39,167 bases of DNA, from NCBI GenBank assembly GCA_021774195.1, contig JAJFJJ010000061.1, positions 1 through 39,167 on the forward strand, read 5' to 3'. A model generated the notes under the pieces. It was not told where the DNA came from. It saw only the letters and a list, made by a program, of their open reading frames with translations, and did no database searches. The position numbers and the translations under genes were made by a program. Below are positions 18,210-26,854 of the stretch, piece after piece. Position 1 is the first letter of the stretch. The number at the start of each line of letters is the position of its first letter. Origin of the DNA: Nitrosomonas sp. GTDB taxonomy: Bacteria > Pseudomonadota > Gammaproteobacteria > Burkholderiales > Nitrosomonadaceae.

Positions 18210-18423
18210 AATCAACTTGTAAATATTCAACATTATCAAAATAAGCATATCATTGATGAAGCGTAATTTTTGACAAAACGCTTGAAGCTCTTTGGCACAT
18301 GGATATGTCAAATATCGTGTATAAAATTTTTGGTAATGGGGCAGACATCTATGGTCTTAAAGGGCATCGAATGTCAAAGTAGTGGTGTTGTAATCACTTA
18401 ATTCGAGAAAAGTGCCTGAAACT

Positions 18424-18503
18424 AAGTTTGCAACGGTAGAGATATTGATTTAGCAAAAGCATTGTTGCAGATTCTCAACATAGAAAGCAATTGATTTCTC
18501 TTG
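18424..18503 (+). repeat. ~80-bp direct repeat, copy B
   Basis: Partner of 13676-13759, in the same orientation. Together the two copies flank the lipoprotein/MscS-like block. Its right end overlaps a possible -35 box (TTGATA, 18501-18506). Confidence 0.55.
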
Positions 18504-18529
18504 ATAAGACATATATTACTCTAATAATC
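18501..18529 (+). promoter_or_regulatory. Possible promoter of DUF4398/OmpA genes
   Basis: TTGATA at 18501-18506 matches a -35 box, and ATAATC at 18524-18529 is a poor -10 at 17 bp. TATACT at 18541-18546 is an alternative -10 without a good -35. By-eye call only. Confidence 0.22.
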
Positions 18530-18624
18530 AAAATAGAGCCTATACTGTTATGTAAAAGAAGTGCAATGGTTAATCTACGCACAGTCTGGTTTTAATGATA
18601 TTAAAATAGAAACAGGAGTAAAGA

Positions 18625-19002
18625 ATGAAAGTATCCTTTAAAAATTTGTTACTGGCCTTGTTATTTACAGCTGTTATTTTACTTGCAGGATGCAGCAGTG
18701 TACCTAAACCTATTGGTGAAATGGCAGGCGCAAAAGCACAGATTGAAACTGCCGTGACTAATGAAGCAGGTGAATTTGCTGCTGTTGAGCTAGATCGAGC
18801 CAAAAGTAAGCTGAGACGTGCTGAAAGGGCAGTTGTGGAAAAAGAGTATTTAACCGCCAAACTACTTGCTGATGAAGCACGATCAGATGCAAGACTGGCC
18901 ACTGCGAAGGCCAGTTCAGCTCGAGCTAAACAATCTGCACAGGAAATGAAAGATACTGTTCAAAGCATGGAGCGGGAAATTGAACGCGTTCAGAAACGGT
19001 AA
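18625..19002 (+). CDS. DUF4398 lipoprotein
   Basis: A 125-residue lipoprotein with signal peptide and lipobox LLAGC (Cys23). The mature part is almost entirely Ala/Glu/Lys-rich helix (AKAQIETAVTNEAGEFA ... ELDRAKSKLRRAE), the hallmark of the DUF4398 family. A good ribosome-binding site (CAGGAG) lies 8 bp before the ATG. It is followed 60 bp later by a second protein with the same type of N-terminal helical region plus an OmpA domain. The pair probably acts together at the outer membrane/peptidoglycan interface; the exact role is unknown. Confidence 0.88.
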   Translation: MKVSFKNLLLALLFTAVILLAGCSSVPKPIGEMAGAKAQIETAVTNEAGEFAAVELDRAKSKLRRAERAVVEKEYLTAKLLADEARSDARLATAKASSARAKQSAQEMKDTVQSMEREIERVQKR

Positions 19003-19062
19003 GAGAATTCTTTGGTTTATATAAAATAATTTAGCTAGCCTATTGTTATAGAGGGTTTTGTC

Positions 19063-19833
19063 ATGAAAATATGTGTTAAGAACATACTATTGATCGTTAT
19101 ATTTGTATCAATACTGGTTGCTTGTGGAGGGCCGCTCAAAAAAAATGAGGCATTGCAAGAAGCAGAATCTTCTTTTAATAAAGCAAAATCTGATCCTGAA
19201 GTGCTTAAATATGCTGTAAGACAGTTGGATGAAGCAGAAATGACTCTGAGAAGTGCTGCTGAAGCGGAAACGACTGATCACATGAATACACTGGCTTATA
19301 TTGGTAATAATGAGGTGCAAACAGCGCTGGAAATTACAGCTCAAAAACATGCGGAAATGGAAATAGCAAAGTTGAGTGACGCATCCGATCAGCTTGCTTT
19401 AAAGGCACGCGAATATGAAACGCAAAAAGCACAAGCTGAAAGTGCACGACTGCAACAACAATTAGCGGCGTTACAAGCAGAGAAAACTGATCGTGGTATG
19501 GTCATGACTTTAGGTGATGTACTATTTGAGACTGGAAAAGCAGATCTTATGCCTGGTGCTATGAATATGATTGTTCGCCTAGCTCAATTCATGAAACAGT
19601 ATCCAGAGAAAAAACTTCAAATTGAGGGCCATACTGATTCAACAGGCAGCGCCTCATTTAACTTGCGTTTGTCAGAAGACCGGGCTAACTCAGTACGCAA
19701 TGTCTTACTTGCTGAAGGTGTTTCTAACCACCGAATTGAAGCTATTGGATACGGTATGAGTAAACCAGTTGCAACGAATGCCACTGTAGAAGGTAGGCAG
19801 CTCAACCGCCGGGTTGAAATAGTTATTCTATAA
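19063..19833 (+). CDS. DUF4398/OmpA-family peptidoglycan-binding lipoprotein
   Basis: A 256-residue lipoprotein (lipobox LVAC, Cys21) with an N-terminal DUF4398-like helical region (~25-145) and a C-terminal OmpA domain (~145-256). The OmpA motifs are visible: LGDVLFETGKADL, then IEGHTDSTGS, then LSEDRANSVRNVL and a final NRRVEIVIL. Such domains hold meso-diaminopimelate in peptidoglycan. It is likely cotranscribed with the preceding DUF4398 lipoprotein, with which it shares the helical module. It converges with the DUF1207-like gene over a small hairpin. Confidence 0.92.
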   Translation: MKICVKNILLIVIFVSILVACGGPLKKNEALQEAESSFNKAKSDPEVLKYAVRQLDEAEMTLRSAAEAETTDHMNTLAYIGNNEVQTALEITAQKHAEMEIAKLSDASDQLALKAREYETQKAQAESARLQQQLAALQAEKTDRGMVMTLGDVLFETGKADLMPGAMNMIVRLAQFMKQYPEKKLQIEGHTDSTGSASFNLRLSEDRANSVRNVLLAEGVSNHRIEAIGYGMSKPVATNATVEGRQLNRRVEIVIL

Positions 19834-19837
19834 AACT

Positions 19838-19868
19838 GTCAAGCAGCGTCTATTTGGGCGCTGTTGAC
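19838..19868. terminator. Weak hairpin terminator between convergent genes
   Basis: GTCAA-G-CAGCG (19838-19848) pairs with CGCTGTTGAC (19859-19868), leaving one bulged G. On the minus strand it is followed by a short TTTTA tract. It fits best as terminator of the DUF1207-like gene and may also serve the OmpA gene. Confidence 0.4.
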
Positions 19869-19870
19869 GC

Positions 19871-21025
19871 TCAATAATGATAATGAGCGCCGATTCCAAG
19901 GTATTCGACTTTATCTATATAAAACTGACCCGTTGGTGAATTGCCGTTAAAGTACTCTAACAAGAATTGTAGTTTGCGACCAAATGTTTGAAAATTTTCA
20001 AATTGAATGCCTGCTCTGGCGGATACATCTGTGCTCCAATTTGTTTGTTCATAATTTTTGAGATCAACTGCCATGATGGGTCTAACGGCAGCAAAATCGA
20101 TACGCCAGGGGCTCCTGAATTCAACACCATATTGAACTGACCAAGGTTTGAGTGTCGATGGTTCCTTGTGAAAAATACCGCCACCGCCGCCATAGACGCG
20201 TACTCCATATGGCAATTCATATGAGAGTCTGAGATCGGCCCCTTCATAGCTCAGATTTATACGCTCCAAATCAGCTTTGGTTCGTAGTAAGAACTCATCT
20301 CCAAGATGTGAACTTTGGTGATATATACGGCCAAAAGCGGAAAACTTACCCGATCGCATGCTGGAATATGCAGATGCAATGAAATCACTGTTGATTAGAT
20401 CGGATGATTCGGCGCCGAGATTAAAGTCGCTGAAGACAGTGGCTTGAAGACCAGCTTCCCATTGTATGGAGGTTTGGCCTAAATTAGCACGGTAAAATGG
20501 GATGGTTTCGCCAAAGCTGACCGATCCGTTATGATTCCCATCAACATTGCGCCCAACATAATTGCGGTAAGCGGCTGAAAAATGTGCCCAACGGGGGTCA
20601 GCTAGTAATGGTTTGAACAGATGGCCTGTTGGCAGTAAGCCCGTTGGGAAAAGTACAGATCTTTTTATAGGCGTACTTGTGGGCTTGCTTGGTTCAACAG
20701 ACATTGAAGCTGAAGAAACAATGGTGGCAGATTGGTTGGTAGCATCCAGCAACTCAACTGCGGTTACGCCAGGTATTTCTGACAACAGTTGTAACACCCC
20801 GATTTGATCTTTATTGGTCAGATCGCTTGCCGGCACTATAATAACACCGTTACTTACCTCCAACGAAGGAAGCTCGAGGTTGAAGTTGATTTTGAGTACT
20901 CCTGCGGCATAACCTGCTATATAAGAATCATCGGGCATCTCAGCATTTGCAATGGATGATATGCAAAATAAAATGATTACTGAGTAGATTAAGTGTCGCG
21001 TAATATACCTTATTTTTCTATGCAT
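19871..21025 (-). CDS. DUF1207-like envelope protein
   Basis: A 384-residue exported protein with a signal peptide ending near ANAEM (residue 29). Residues ~33-95 form a small alpha/beta module resembling a BON-like fold (YIAGYAAGVLKINF ... SEIPGVTAVELLD). The rest matches what I know of DUF1207: LFKPLLADPRWAHFSA, a beta-strand-rich body with many alternating aromatic residues, and an aromatic C-terminal residue, as in an outer-membrane or periplasmic beta protein. The function of DUF1207 is unknown to me. It is monocistronic, convergent with the OmpA gene. Confidence 0.72.
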   Translation of the reverse strand: MHRKIRYITRHLIYSVIILFCISSIANAEMPDDSYIAGYAAGVLKINFNLELPSLEVSNGVIIVPASDLTNKDQIGVLQLLSEIPGVTAVELLDATNQSATIVSSASMSVEPSKPTSTPIKRSVLFPTGLLPTGHLFKPLLADPRWAHFSAAYRNYVGRNVDGNHNGSVSFGETIPFYRANLGQTSIQWEAGLQATVFSDFNLGAESSDLINSDFIASAYSSMRSGKFSAFGRIYHQSSHLGDEFLLRTKADLERINLSYEGADLRLSYELPYGVRVYGGGGGIFHKEPSTLKPWSVQYGVEFRSPWRIDFAAVRPIMAVDLKNYEQTNWSTDVSARAGIQFENFQTFGRKLQFLLEYFNGNSPTGQFYIDKVEYLGIGAHYHY

Positions 21026-21431
21026 TAATTTAATAGCCTAGTTGATATGCAAATTTTATGTTTTGAGTAGTAACACACGTCATATTTTGTGAAATTTAGT
21101 AACAACGTAAAAAGTTCTTGTAGTTTAGGAGGATTACACATTACACATTCCATCTTCACTATATAAGACATTTTTGCATAAACGATGCAAAGGTTTTATA
21201 GCATTTGTCTGAAGAAATAACCATAGGATAGGAGAGCTTACCATGTAATGTAGGTTAATCAGATGGCTCCACGAGTCCACATCAAAATTCAACGTGGATC
21301 TGATTTTATAAATTATTGATATTAGGCCTATAATATTAGTGCTTTGTTCAAACTCCGGTGATCTATTCTATCCAAGACATAATGATCATACCTAACTAAT
21401 CGACCGTATTTTAATAATCTTATTTTTCATA
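21026..21431. other. Divergent intergenic region before the rimK cluster
   Basis: 406 bp between the DUF1207-like gene and the RimB-like gene. It holds a 7-bp inverted repeat (TTTGCAT/ATGCAAA near 21173-21191) and the imperfect inverted repeat at 21258-21304. It probably carries both promoters, but none is clear. No small gene is seen. Confidence 0.5.
21258..21304 (+). promoter_or_regulatory. Imperfect inverted repeat upstream of the rimK cluster
   Basis: ATCAGAT (21258-21264) pairs with ATCTGAT (21298-21304) and CCACG (21269-21273) with CGTGG (21293-21297), giving a 12-bp stem interrupted by a GGCT bulge. TTTTA follows, so it could be a terminator-like or leader structure. It lies about 130 bp before the first gene of the cluster. 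Confidence 0.35.
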
Positions 21432-21878
21432 ATGAATAAAAAAATTTCTAAGCAGCGTTCGATTATCGGGTGGAGAGAGTGGCTGGTTTTGCCTGACCTT
21501 AATATTTGCAAGATTAAAGCGAAGGTTGATACCGGCGCAAGAACATCGGCGTTACATACTTTTTGGGTTGATGCCTATCAGAAAAATCATCAACAGTGGG
21601 TCAGGTTTGCGGTTCATCCTTTTCAATATAATACCGATGTTGTAGTTGAATGTGACGCACCAGTGAAAGACCAGAGAATGGTCACTGACTCTGGTGGGCA
21701 TAAACAACGTCGCTATGTCATTGAAACTTCTGTGAATTTAGGTGAGCGTGCCTTTGTGGCAGAGTTGACGCTAACTGACCGTGATACAATGAGATTCCGC
21801 ATGTTGCTTGGGCGTACGGCTATTAATAGCCGCTTTCTGGTCGATTCTAAAGCTTCTTATATGCAAGGGCGACTTTAA
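21432..21878 (+). CDS. RimB-like ATP-dependent zinc/aspartyl protease family protein
   Basis: A 148-residue cytosolic protein of the PF05618 family (annotated as ATP-dependent zinc protease; a RimB relative). The retropepsin-like signature DTGARTSALH is at about residues 35-44, and the family's MLLGRTAI motif is near the C-terminus. In other proteobacteria this family is coupled to RimK and processes poly-glutamylated S6. Here too it lies directly before rimK (51 bp). No Shine-Dalgarno sequence precedes the ATG (AT-rich only). Confidence 0.88.
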   Translation: MNKKISKQRSIIGWREWLVLPDLNICKIKAKVDTGARTSALHTFWVDAYQKNHQQWVRFAVHPFQYNTDVVVECDAPVKDQRMVTDSGGHKQRRYVIETSVNLGERAFVAELTLTDRDTMRFRMLLGRTAINSRFLVDSKASYMQGRL

Positions 21879-21929
21879 AACATTCGATGACCCTTGATTA
21901 GCGGTATCTTTAATTATAAGGAGATATTT

Positions 21930-22850
21930 ATGAAAATCGTGATTCTATCCCGCAATCCTAAACTTTATTCTACCAACCGGTTGTTAGAAGCAGCGACCGA
22001 GCGAGGACATGAAGTTAAGGTACTTGATGTATTGCGTTGTTATATGAATATTACCTCGCATAACCCTAAAATTCATTATCGAGGAGAAGTAATAGATGGC
22101 ATCGACGCAGTCATTCCTCGGATAGGTGCCTCGGTCACATTTTATGGCACGGCTGTTTTGCGGCAATTTGAAATGATGAATGTTTTTCCATTAAACGAGT
22201 CAGTTGCTATAACGCGTTCGCGTGACAAACTAAGATCAGTGCAACTATTGGCAAGACAAGGTATCGGCCTACCGATCACTGGGTTTGCGCATAATCCGGA
22301 TGATATCGAGGATTTGATTTCCACAGTGGGTGGCGCGCCACTTGTTATCAAGTTGTTAGAGGGAACACAGGGAATCGGCGTCGTACTTGCCGAAACACAT
22401 AAAGCGGCGGAAAGTGTAATTCAAGCTTTTATGGGATTAAACGCCAATATTATGGTGCAAGAATTTATTAAAGAGGCGGGGGGTAGTGACATCCGGTGTC
22501 TGGTGGTCGATGATAAAGTAGTTGCTGCGATGAAACGTCAGGGGGCGGAAGGTGAATTTCGTTCCAACTTACACCGTGGTGGGCAGGCTTCACTGATTCG
22601 ATTGACTCCCGAAGAACGCTCAACGGCGGTCAGGGCAGCGAAAATTATGGGACTTAATGTCTGCGGTGTCGATTTGTTGCGCTCTAATCATGGACCGGTG
22701 GTTATGGAAGTTAATTCATCACCTGGATTAAAGGGGATAGAAACCGCCACCAACAAAGATATCGCTTCGTTGATTATTCAGTTTATCGAGAAGAAACACA
22801 AATTGCTTGAGAGTAAGTCTGATCGATCTAAAACACGCGGTAAAGGCTAA
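21930..22850 (+). CDS. rimK: RimK, ribosomal protein S6 glutamate ligase
   Basis: A 306-residue ATP-grasp ligase. The ATG at 21930 is preferred over one at 21894 because it follows a strong AAGGAG and gives the standard [15 protein letters not shown] start. Visible ATP-grasp features are [13 protein letters not shown] (the glycine-rich loop), the [14 protein letters not shown] strand and the metal-binding [14 protein letters not shown]. RimK adds glutamates to the C-terminus of ribosomal protein S6; E. coli RimK is 300 residues. The C-terminus here carries a short Lys/Arg-rich extension. It sits between the RimB-like protein and an AstE-like deacylase (1-bp gap). Confidence 0.95.
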   Translation: MKIVILSRNPKLYSTNRLLEAATERGHEVKVLDVLRCYMNITSHNPKIHYRGEVIDGIDAVIPRIGASVTFYGTAVLRQFEMMNVFPLNESVAITRSRDKLRSVQLLARQGIGLPITGFAHNPDDIEDLISTVGGAPLVIKLLEGTQGIGVVLAETHKAAESVIQAFMGLNANIMVQEFIKEAGGSDIRCLVVDDKVVAAMKRQGAEGEFRSNLHRGGQASLIRLTPEERSTAVRAAKIMGLNVCGVDLLRSNHGPVVMEVNSSPGLKGIETATNKDIASLIIQFIEKKHKLLESKSDRSKTRGKG

Positions 22851-22851
22851 C

Positions 22852-23895
22852 ATGTCTGCTGAGCTGATCATCAATGATCAAATCATTGAGCCAGGCAGTA
22901 ATGTTATGATTGATTTACCTTTGCCTCGGCTTTATACACATGCTTTGATGACGATGCCGATTCATGTCATGCGAGGTAAAAAACCCGGCCCGAGATTATT
23001 TGTCAGTGCTGCTATACATGGCGATGAACTTAACGGTGTCGAGGTTATAAGACGACTTTTAAAACAACCCACCTTAAATAAATTGCGTGGTGATCTTATT
23101 GCGATACCAATGGTTAATGTTTATGGAGTCATTCATCACTCGAGATATTTGCCTGATCGACGTGACTTGAACCGCTCGTTTCCTGGCTCAAAAAAAGGCT
23201 CCTTGGCGGCTAGGTTAGCTGACTTATTTATGACTGAGATTGTGGTGAAATGTACCCATGGCGTCGATTTGCATACGGGAGCGATTCATCGTAGTAATTT
23301 GCCGCAAATACGCGCTAATCTGGATGATGCTGAAACTTTATCCTTAGCTAAATCTTTTCAAGTGCCGGTATTGCTCAATTCAAATTTACGTGATGGTTCT
23401 TTACGTGAAGCCGCAGATAAGTTTGGTATTCCAATGTTGCTGTATGAAGCGGGTGAAGCTTTAAGGTTTGATGAACATTCTATTCGTGCCGGGCTTAGAG
23501 GAATTTTAGGCGTCATGCGGCATTTGGGAATGCTTTCTGCCAGAAAGTCACGTAAATCTGCTGCGATTGAACCGTTTGTTGCACGTTCTAGTCAATGGGT
23601 TAGAGCGCCTAGCAGCGGAATTTTTAGAGCGGCAAAATCTCTTGGTGAAAAAATTAAACGCAATGATATATTGGGTGTCATTAACGATCCCGTGGCTACT
23701 TTAGAAACAGCCGTTATTTCTCCCTGCAATGGTTTGATCGTAGGTCGCTCTGAATTGCCGTTGGTTCATGAAGGCGAAGCCATCTATCATATTGCGCAAT
23801 TTGAAGACAATCGAGAAGTGGCCGAACATGTTGAAATGTTTCAGGATGACGTTTCTCCAGAATTGGAATGTGATGGAGAAGTTCCGATTGTTTAA
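22852..23895 (+). CDS. Succinylglutamate desuccinylase/aspartoacylase family protein
   Basis: A 347-residue zinc-dependent deacylase of the AstE/AspA (M14-like) family. The start at 22852 is chosen because it follows the rimK stop by 1 bp; an earlier in-frame Met would overlap rimK. Zinc ligands are visible as AAIHGDELNG (H56, E59) and GVDLHTGAIH (H141), with the RDLNRSFPG substrate-binding stretch between. Such enzymes remove acyl groups from the alpha-amine of acidic amino acids. Position next to rimK suggests an N-acyl-glutamate or glutamyl substrate; this is inference. The last ~100 residues form a beta-rich, lipoyl-like domain (ISPCNGLIVGRSELPLV). Confidence 0.9.
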   Translation: MSAELIINDQIIEPGSNVMIDLPLPRLYTHALMTMPIHVMRGKKPGPRLFVSAAIHGDELNGVEVIRRLLKQPTLNKLRGDLIAIPMVNVYGVIHHSRYLPDRRDLNRSFPGSKKGSLAARLADLFMTEIVVKCTHGVDLHTGAIHRSNLPQIRANLDDAETLSLAKSFQVPVLLNSNLRDGSLREAADKFGIPMLLYEAGEALRFDEHSIRAGLRGILGVMRHLGMLSARKSRKSAAIEPFVARSSQWVRAPSSGIFRAAKSLGEKIKRNDILGVINDPVATLETAVISPCNGLIVGRSELPLVHEGEAIYHIAQFEDNREVAEHVEMFQDDVSPELECDGEVPIV

Positions 23896-24144
23896 TAATA
23901 TAAATTAAGCTGCTGTAACTTCACGTCAAAACTAAAAAGTGCGGGGATTATTGAAATTGCTCCCGGAGTATCTTCAGACGGGATTCTTGTAATTTATCTG
24001 GCCTGTATCAAACACCTCTAGACAACTTTGCTTTTGGCGTTTCCCCTAGACTTTTTACATCGTTATTCCTAGCGTAGATATTCACCCTATATTTAAGCTG
24101 TTTTTATCGCTCATTTCTATTCAATTTAAAGGAAAAAAGAAAAA

Positions 24145-25509
24145 ATGAATGAATCGGAAAATACGTTGAACGAGCCTCAAAAATTTACCTTAGATCAGGT
24201 TTTTGATCTTCTAGATGAGGAAGATAATAAACAATTGCAGCTTTTATTTAATCAGGCGCATCCCGGACAATTGGCAGACATTCTGGAAGCCATGCCACCT
24301 AAGAAACGTAAACAGCTATGGGAGCTGATGCCGGAAGCGCAGGAAGTTGAAATACTGACGCTGCTGAATGATGAAGTCAGAAATAGCCTAATCGTTGAAA
24401 TGCCGGCAGAAGAGTTGGTTGCTGCCGCCGAACAAATGGATACCAACGATTTGGCGGAGATGATTGAAGAATTACCCGAACATGTCAGGCAATCCATCGA
24501 GGAAAGCTTATCTGATGAAATTCGAGAACACCTAGAAACTAATCTATCTTTTGAAGAAGGTACTGCTGGTCGTTTAATGAGCTTGGACGTAATTACTGTC
24601 AGAAATGATGTCACACTTGCTGTGGTGTTACGTTATCTGCAACTCCATGAAGACCTGCCAGAATATACCGAAGGTTTGATGGTGATTGATCGAGAGGGCT
24701 TTTATCAGGGTAAACTATTGTTAAACAAGGTATTGACACATGATGAGAATACGCTGGTTAAAGATGCCATGAATACCCAGCATGAACCCATTCTGGCGAC
24801 GACTCATGAACGTGAAATCGCACATTTTTTTGAGCAATATCATTTTGTCTCTGCGCCAGTTGTTGATGAAAATAATTTTTTATTGGGCCGTATAACTATG
24901 GATGATGTTATTCATATCCTGCGCGCAGAATCAGATCATGTGCTGATGGGCAGGGATGGTTTGGATGAAGAAGTGGATTTGTTTGCACCCGTCATTAGCA
25001 GCACAAAACGTCGCACCGTGTGGTTGGGCATTAACTTGGTTACTGCTTTTTTAGCGGCCTGGGTTATCGGTATCTATGCCGATACATTGGATAAAATCGT
25101 TGCCCTAGCAGTGTTGATGCCGGTTGTTGCCAGCATGGGTGGGATTGCCGGTAGTCAGACACTAACATTAACGATAAGAGGGTTGGCGCTGGATCAAATT
25201 ACCAAAGGAAATAGTGTTTGGCTAGCACGCAAAGAGATATTAATTGGCATCATAAACGGTATCTTGTGGGCATTGGTGGTGGCATTGATTGCCTGGCTAT
25301 GGTTTCAAGACACAGGCATCAGTTTGGTTATAGGTGCAGCTATTGTTATTAACCTGATTGCAGCGGCAGCCTCAGGTGTTGCGATTCCATTGATTCTACA
25401 GCGTTTAAATATAGATCCCGCCTTGTCCGGCGCGGTTATTCTAACGACGGTTACTGATGTGGTTGGTTTTATGAGCTTTTTGGGTTTGGCTACATATTTT
25501 CTTTTATAA
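24145..25509 (+). CDS. mgtE: MgtE magnesium transporter
   Basis: A 454-residue Mg2+ channel of the MgtE family. The N-terminal superhelical domain (~20-145, many acidic residues, repeated Met-Pro turns) is followed by two CBS domains (~150-275) and a five-helix membrane domain (~290-454) with the conserved VVASMGGIAGSQTLTLTIRG stretch. Cytosolic Mg2+ binding to the N and CBS domains closes the pore in characterised members. An AAAGGAAAA ribosome-binding site is present. The 249-bp leader could regulate it, but I recognise no Mg2+ riboswitch. Its stop is only 5 bp from the convergent DUF3617 gene. Confidence 0.96.
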   Translation: MNESENTLNEPQKFTLDQVFDLLDEEDNKQLQLLFNQAHPGQLADILEAMPPKKRKQLWELMPEAQEVEILTLLNDEVRNSLIVEMPAEELVAAAEQMDTNDLAEMIEELPEHVRQSIEESLSDEIREHLETNLSFEEGTAGRLMSLDVITVRNDVTLAVVLRYLQLHEDLPEYTEGLMVIDREGFYQGKLLLNKVLTHDENTLVKDAMNTQHEPILATTHEREIAHFFEQYHFVSAPVVDENNFLLGRITMDDVIHILRAESDHVLMGRDGLDEEVDLFAPVISSTKRRTVWLGINLVTAFLAAWVIGIYADTLDKIVALAVLMPVVASMGGIAGSQTLTLTIRGLALDQITKGNSVWLARKEILIGIINGILWALVVALIAWLWFQDTGISLVIGAAIVINLIAAAASGVAIPLILQRLNIDPALSGAVILTTVTDVVGFMSFLGLATYFLL

Positions 25510-25514
25510 ACTCG

Positions 25515-26024
25515 TTACTGTGCTAACGTGCAGTTTTCTTCAATCCAGCGACCACTGGTTTCAGCCGTTGCAAAGACAGGCATGCCTTGTACTACACTAT
25601 CAAATACAGTTTGCCCGGCGAAATGCTCAGGGCTGGCAAAAGAACCCTCAGCAATTCCAGTACCCTGAAATTGCGCGTTTGTACAAACAAGGTTTACTTT
25701 GTAGTGGTTTTCTGTTTTGGTGGCATTCTTGACGGTGCAACCAGACTGGCTTTCGTAAAAATGGGTAGGCACTTCCTGGTCGGCCATCTGTTGGGTAATG
25801 CACACTTTCGAAATTGCTGCGCCATTCTGGATTTGTGGCATTTGCAGGCCATATTGTGCGGCCAGGTTGGTTATTTGTTGCATCTGCTGCGATGAAATAT
25901 TTGGCACCATCGCCAGTAAATTCGATGTGGTAGTAATCTCCCATAATCCAGGTCGAATATTATTTGTCGCCCAGCTTGTTGCTGACATAATTAATAAAGA
26001 AATGAAAAATAGCGACTTATGCAT
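25515..26024 (-). CDS. DUF3617 family secreted protein
   Basis: A 169-residue protein with a signal peptide (cleavage near SWATN, residue 20). The DUF3617 opening RPGLWEITTTSNL is present, as are four Cys in the mature region (VCITQQM, SGCTVKN, LVCTNAQ, ENCTLAQ) spaced as for two disulfides. The function of DUF3617 is unknown; it is periplasmic by its signal. It lies 62 bp after the N-formylglutamate amidohydrolase on the same strand. Confidence 0.85.
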   Translation of the reverse strand: MHKSLFFISLLIMSATSWATNNIRPGLWEITTTSNLLAMVPNISSQQMQQITNLAAQYGLQMPQIQNGAAISKVCITQQMADQEVPTHFYESQSGCTVKNATKTENHYKVNLVCTNAQFQGTGIAEGSFASPEHFAGQTVFDSVVQGMPVFATAETSGRWIEENCTLAQ

Positions 26025-26086
26025 GGATTCTCCTAGAAAATGGCAGTGTGACTTGGGTCCAATAATCGTATGATTGCAATTTCATT

Positions 26087-26854
26087 TCAAGACTTAAAGA
26101 ATAGCACCAGGGTATTTTGGAATTTTTCTCGAAGTGCTTTTAAATGATCTTTTTGTACACTTAACTTGTCTTTATCAAACCAAGGTTCGGCCAAATACAA
26201 AGCTCTGCTGAGTTCAATCTGTATCCATGGAGTAGGTTTGTTGCCATAAGTGCGGGTTGTAAATCCACCTGAAAAAGGCTTGTCGATTGTGATTTCAGTT
26301 GCATCTAATTCAAAAGTCGTTTGAAAACATTCTGCCAGTTTTTGCGCTATGTCCATCGAGCAACTTTCCCCCCGGTTTGTACCTAAACAGATGGTGGGTC
26401 TTTTCTGTCCCCGGTCAGGCGATATTTCTGGACCGATCGCTTCCATGCTGTGACAATCCAGCGCAAGCTGTATGTCGGGATGCGTGTCGAGTAGCTGGTA
26501 AATTTTTTGATGATAGGGGTGATAATATCTTTCGATGAGTAGTGCAGAATCCTCTGGAGATAATTCTTTGCCCGGTGTGTAAATAGCTTTACCGTGACAG
26601 GTCTTGGTTTTAACAATGCCATCTGGGTTTTTAGGCGGCAAATCATTGGTATCTCGATTCAGGTCGATAAAAGCACGGGCGTAAGGCGTGTCCATGTAAG
26701 CGGTGACGGAATCCTTAAGGCCATAAATCTCACGTGTGAAAGCATCTCCATCTGCAAATAGATCTTGCTGTGATAGGCAAAGATGATCTTTGATCTCCAT
26801 CGGCGTTTCATCGCCGCCATGAGGAACAGAAATCAGAACGGGTAATTTTCTCAT
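26087..26854 (-). CDS. N-formylglutamate amidohydrolase family protein
   Basis: A 255-residue cytosolic hydrolase of the FGase (HutG-like) family. Family motifs are ISVPHGG, FIDLNRDTND, ALDCHSMEA, PFSGGFTTRTYG and IQIELSRALYL. Known members cleave N-formyl-L-glutamate to formate and glutamate at the end of histidine degradation. No other hut gene is in the window, so another N-acyl-glutamyl substrate is more likely. Its ATG overlaps the end of the gamma-glutamyltransferase gene by 4 nt, implying coupled translation with it and with the ATP-grasp fusion. Confidence 0.93.
   Translation of the reverse strand: MRKLPVLISVPHGGDETPMEIKDHLCLSQQDLFADGDAFTREIYGLKDSVTAYMDTPYARAFIDLNRDTNDLPPKNPDGIVKTKTCHGKAIYTPGKELSPEDSALLIERYYHPYHQKIYQLLDTHPDIQLALDCHSMEAIGPEISPDRGQKRPTICLGTNRGESCSMDIAQKLAECFQTTFELDATEITIDKPFSGGFTTRTYGNKPTPWIQIELSRALYLAEPWFDKDKLSVQKDHLKALREKFQNTLVLFFKS

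Larger units (their letters stand above)
18312..18624. other. Divergent intergenic region
   Basis: 313 bp between the MscS-like paralogue 2 frame and the DUF4398 lipoprotein. It contains direct-repeat copy B (18424-18503) and possible promoter elements for the plus-strand gene. No small gene is visible. Confidence 0.5.

Noticed and set aside
23896-24144. Mg2+-sensing riboswitch (M-box) before mgtE
   Set aside because: The leader has length for one but I see none of the conserved M-box stems or a terminator/antiterminator pair.
25520-26073. Plus-strand frames opposite the DUF3617 gene
   Set aside because: The minus-strand protein has a signal peptide and family motifs; the plus frames have neither.
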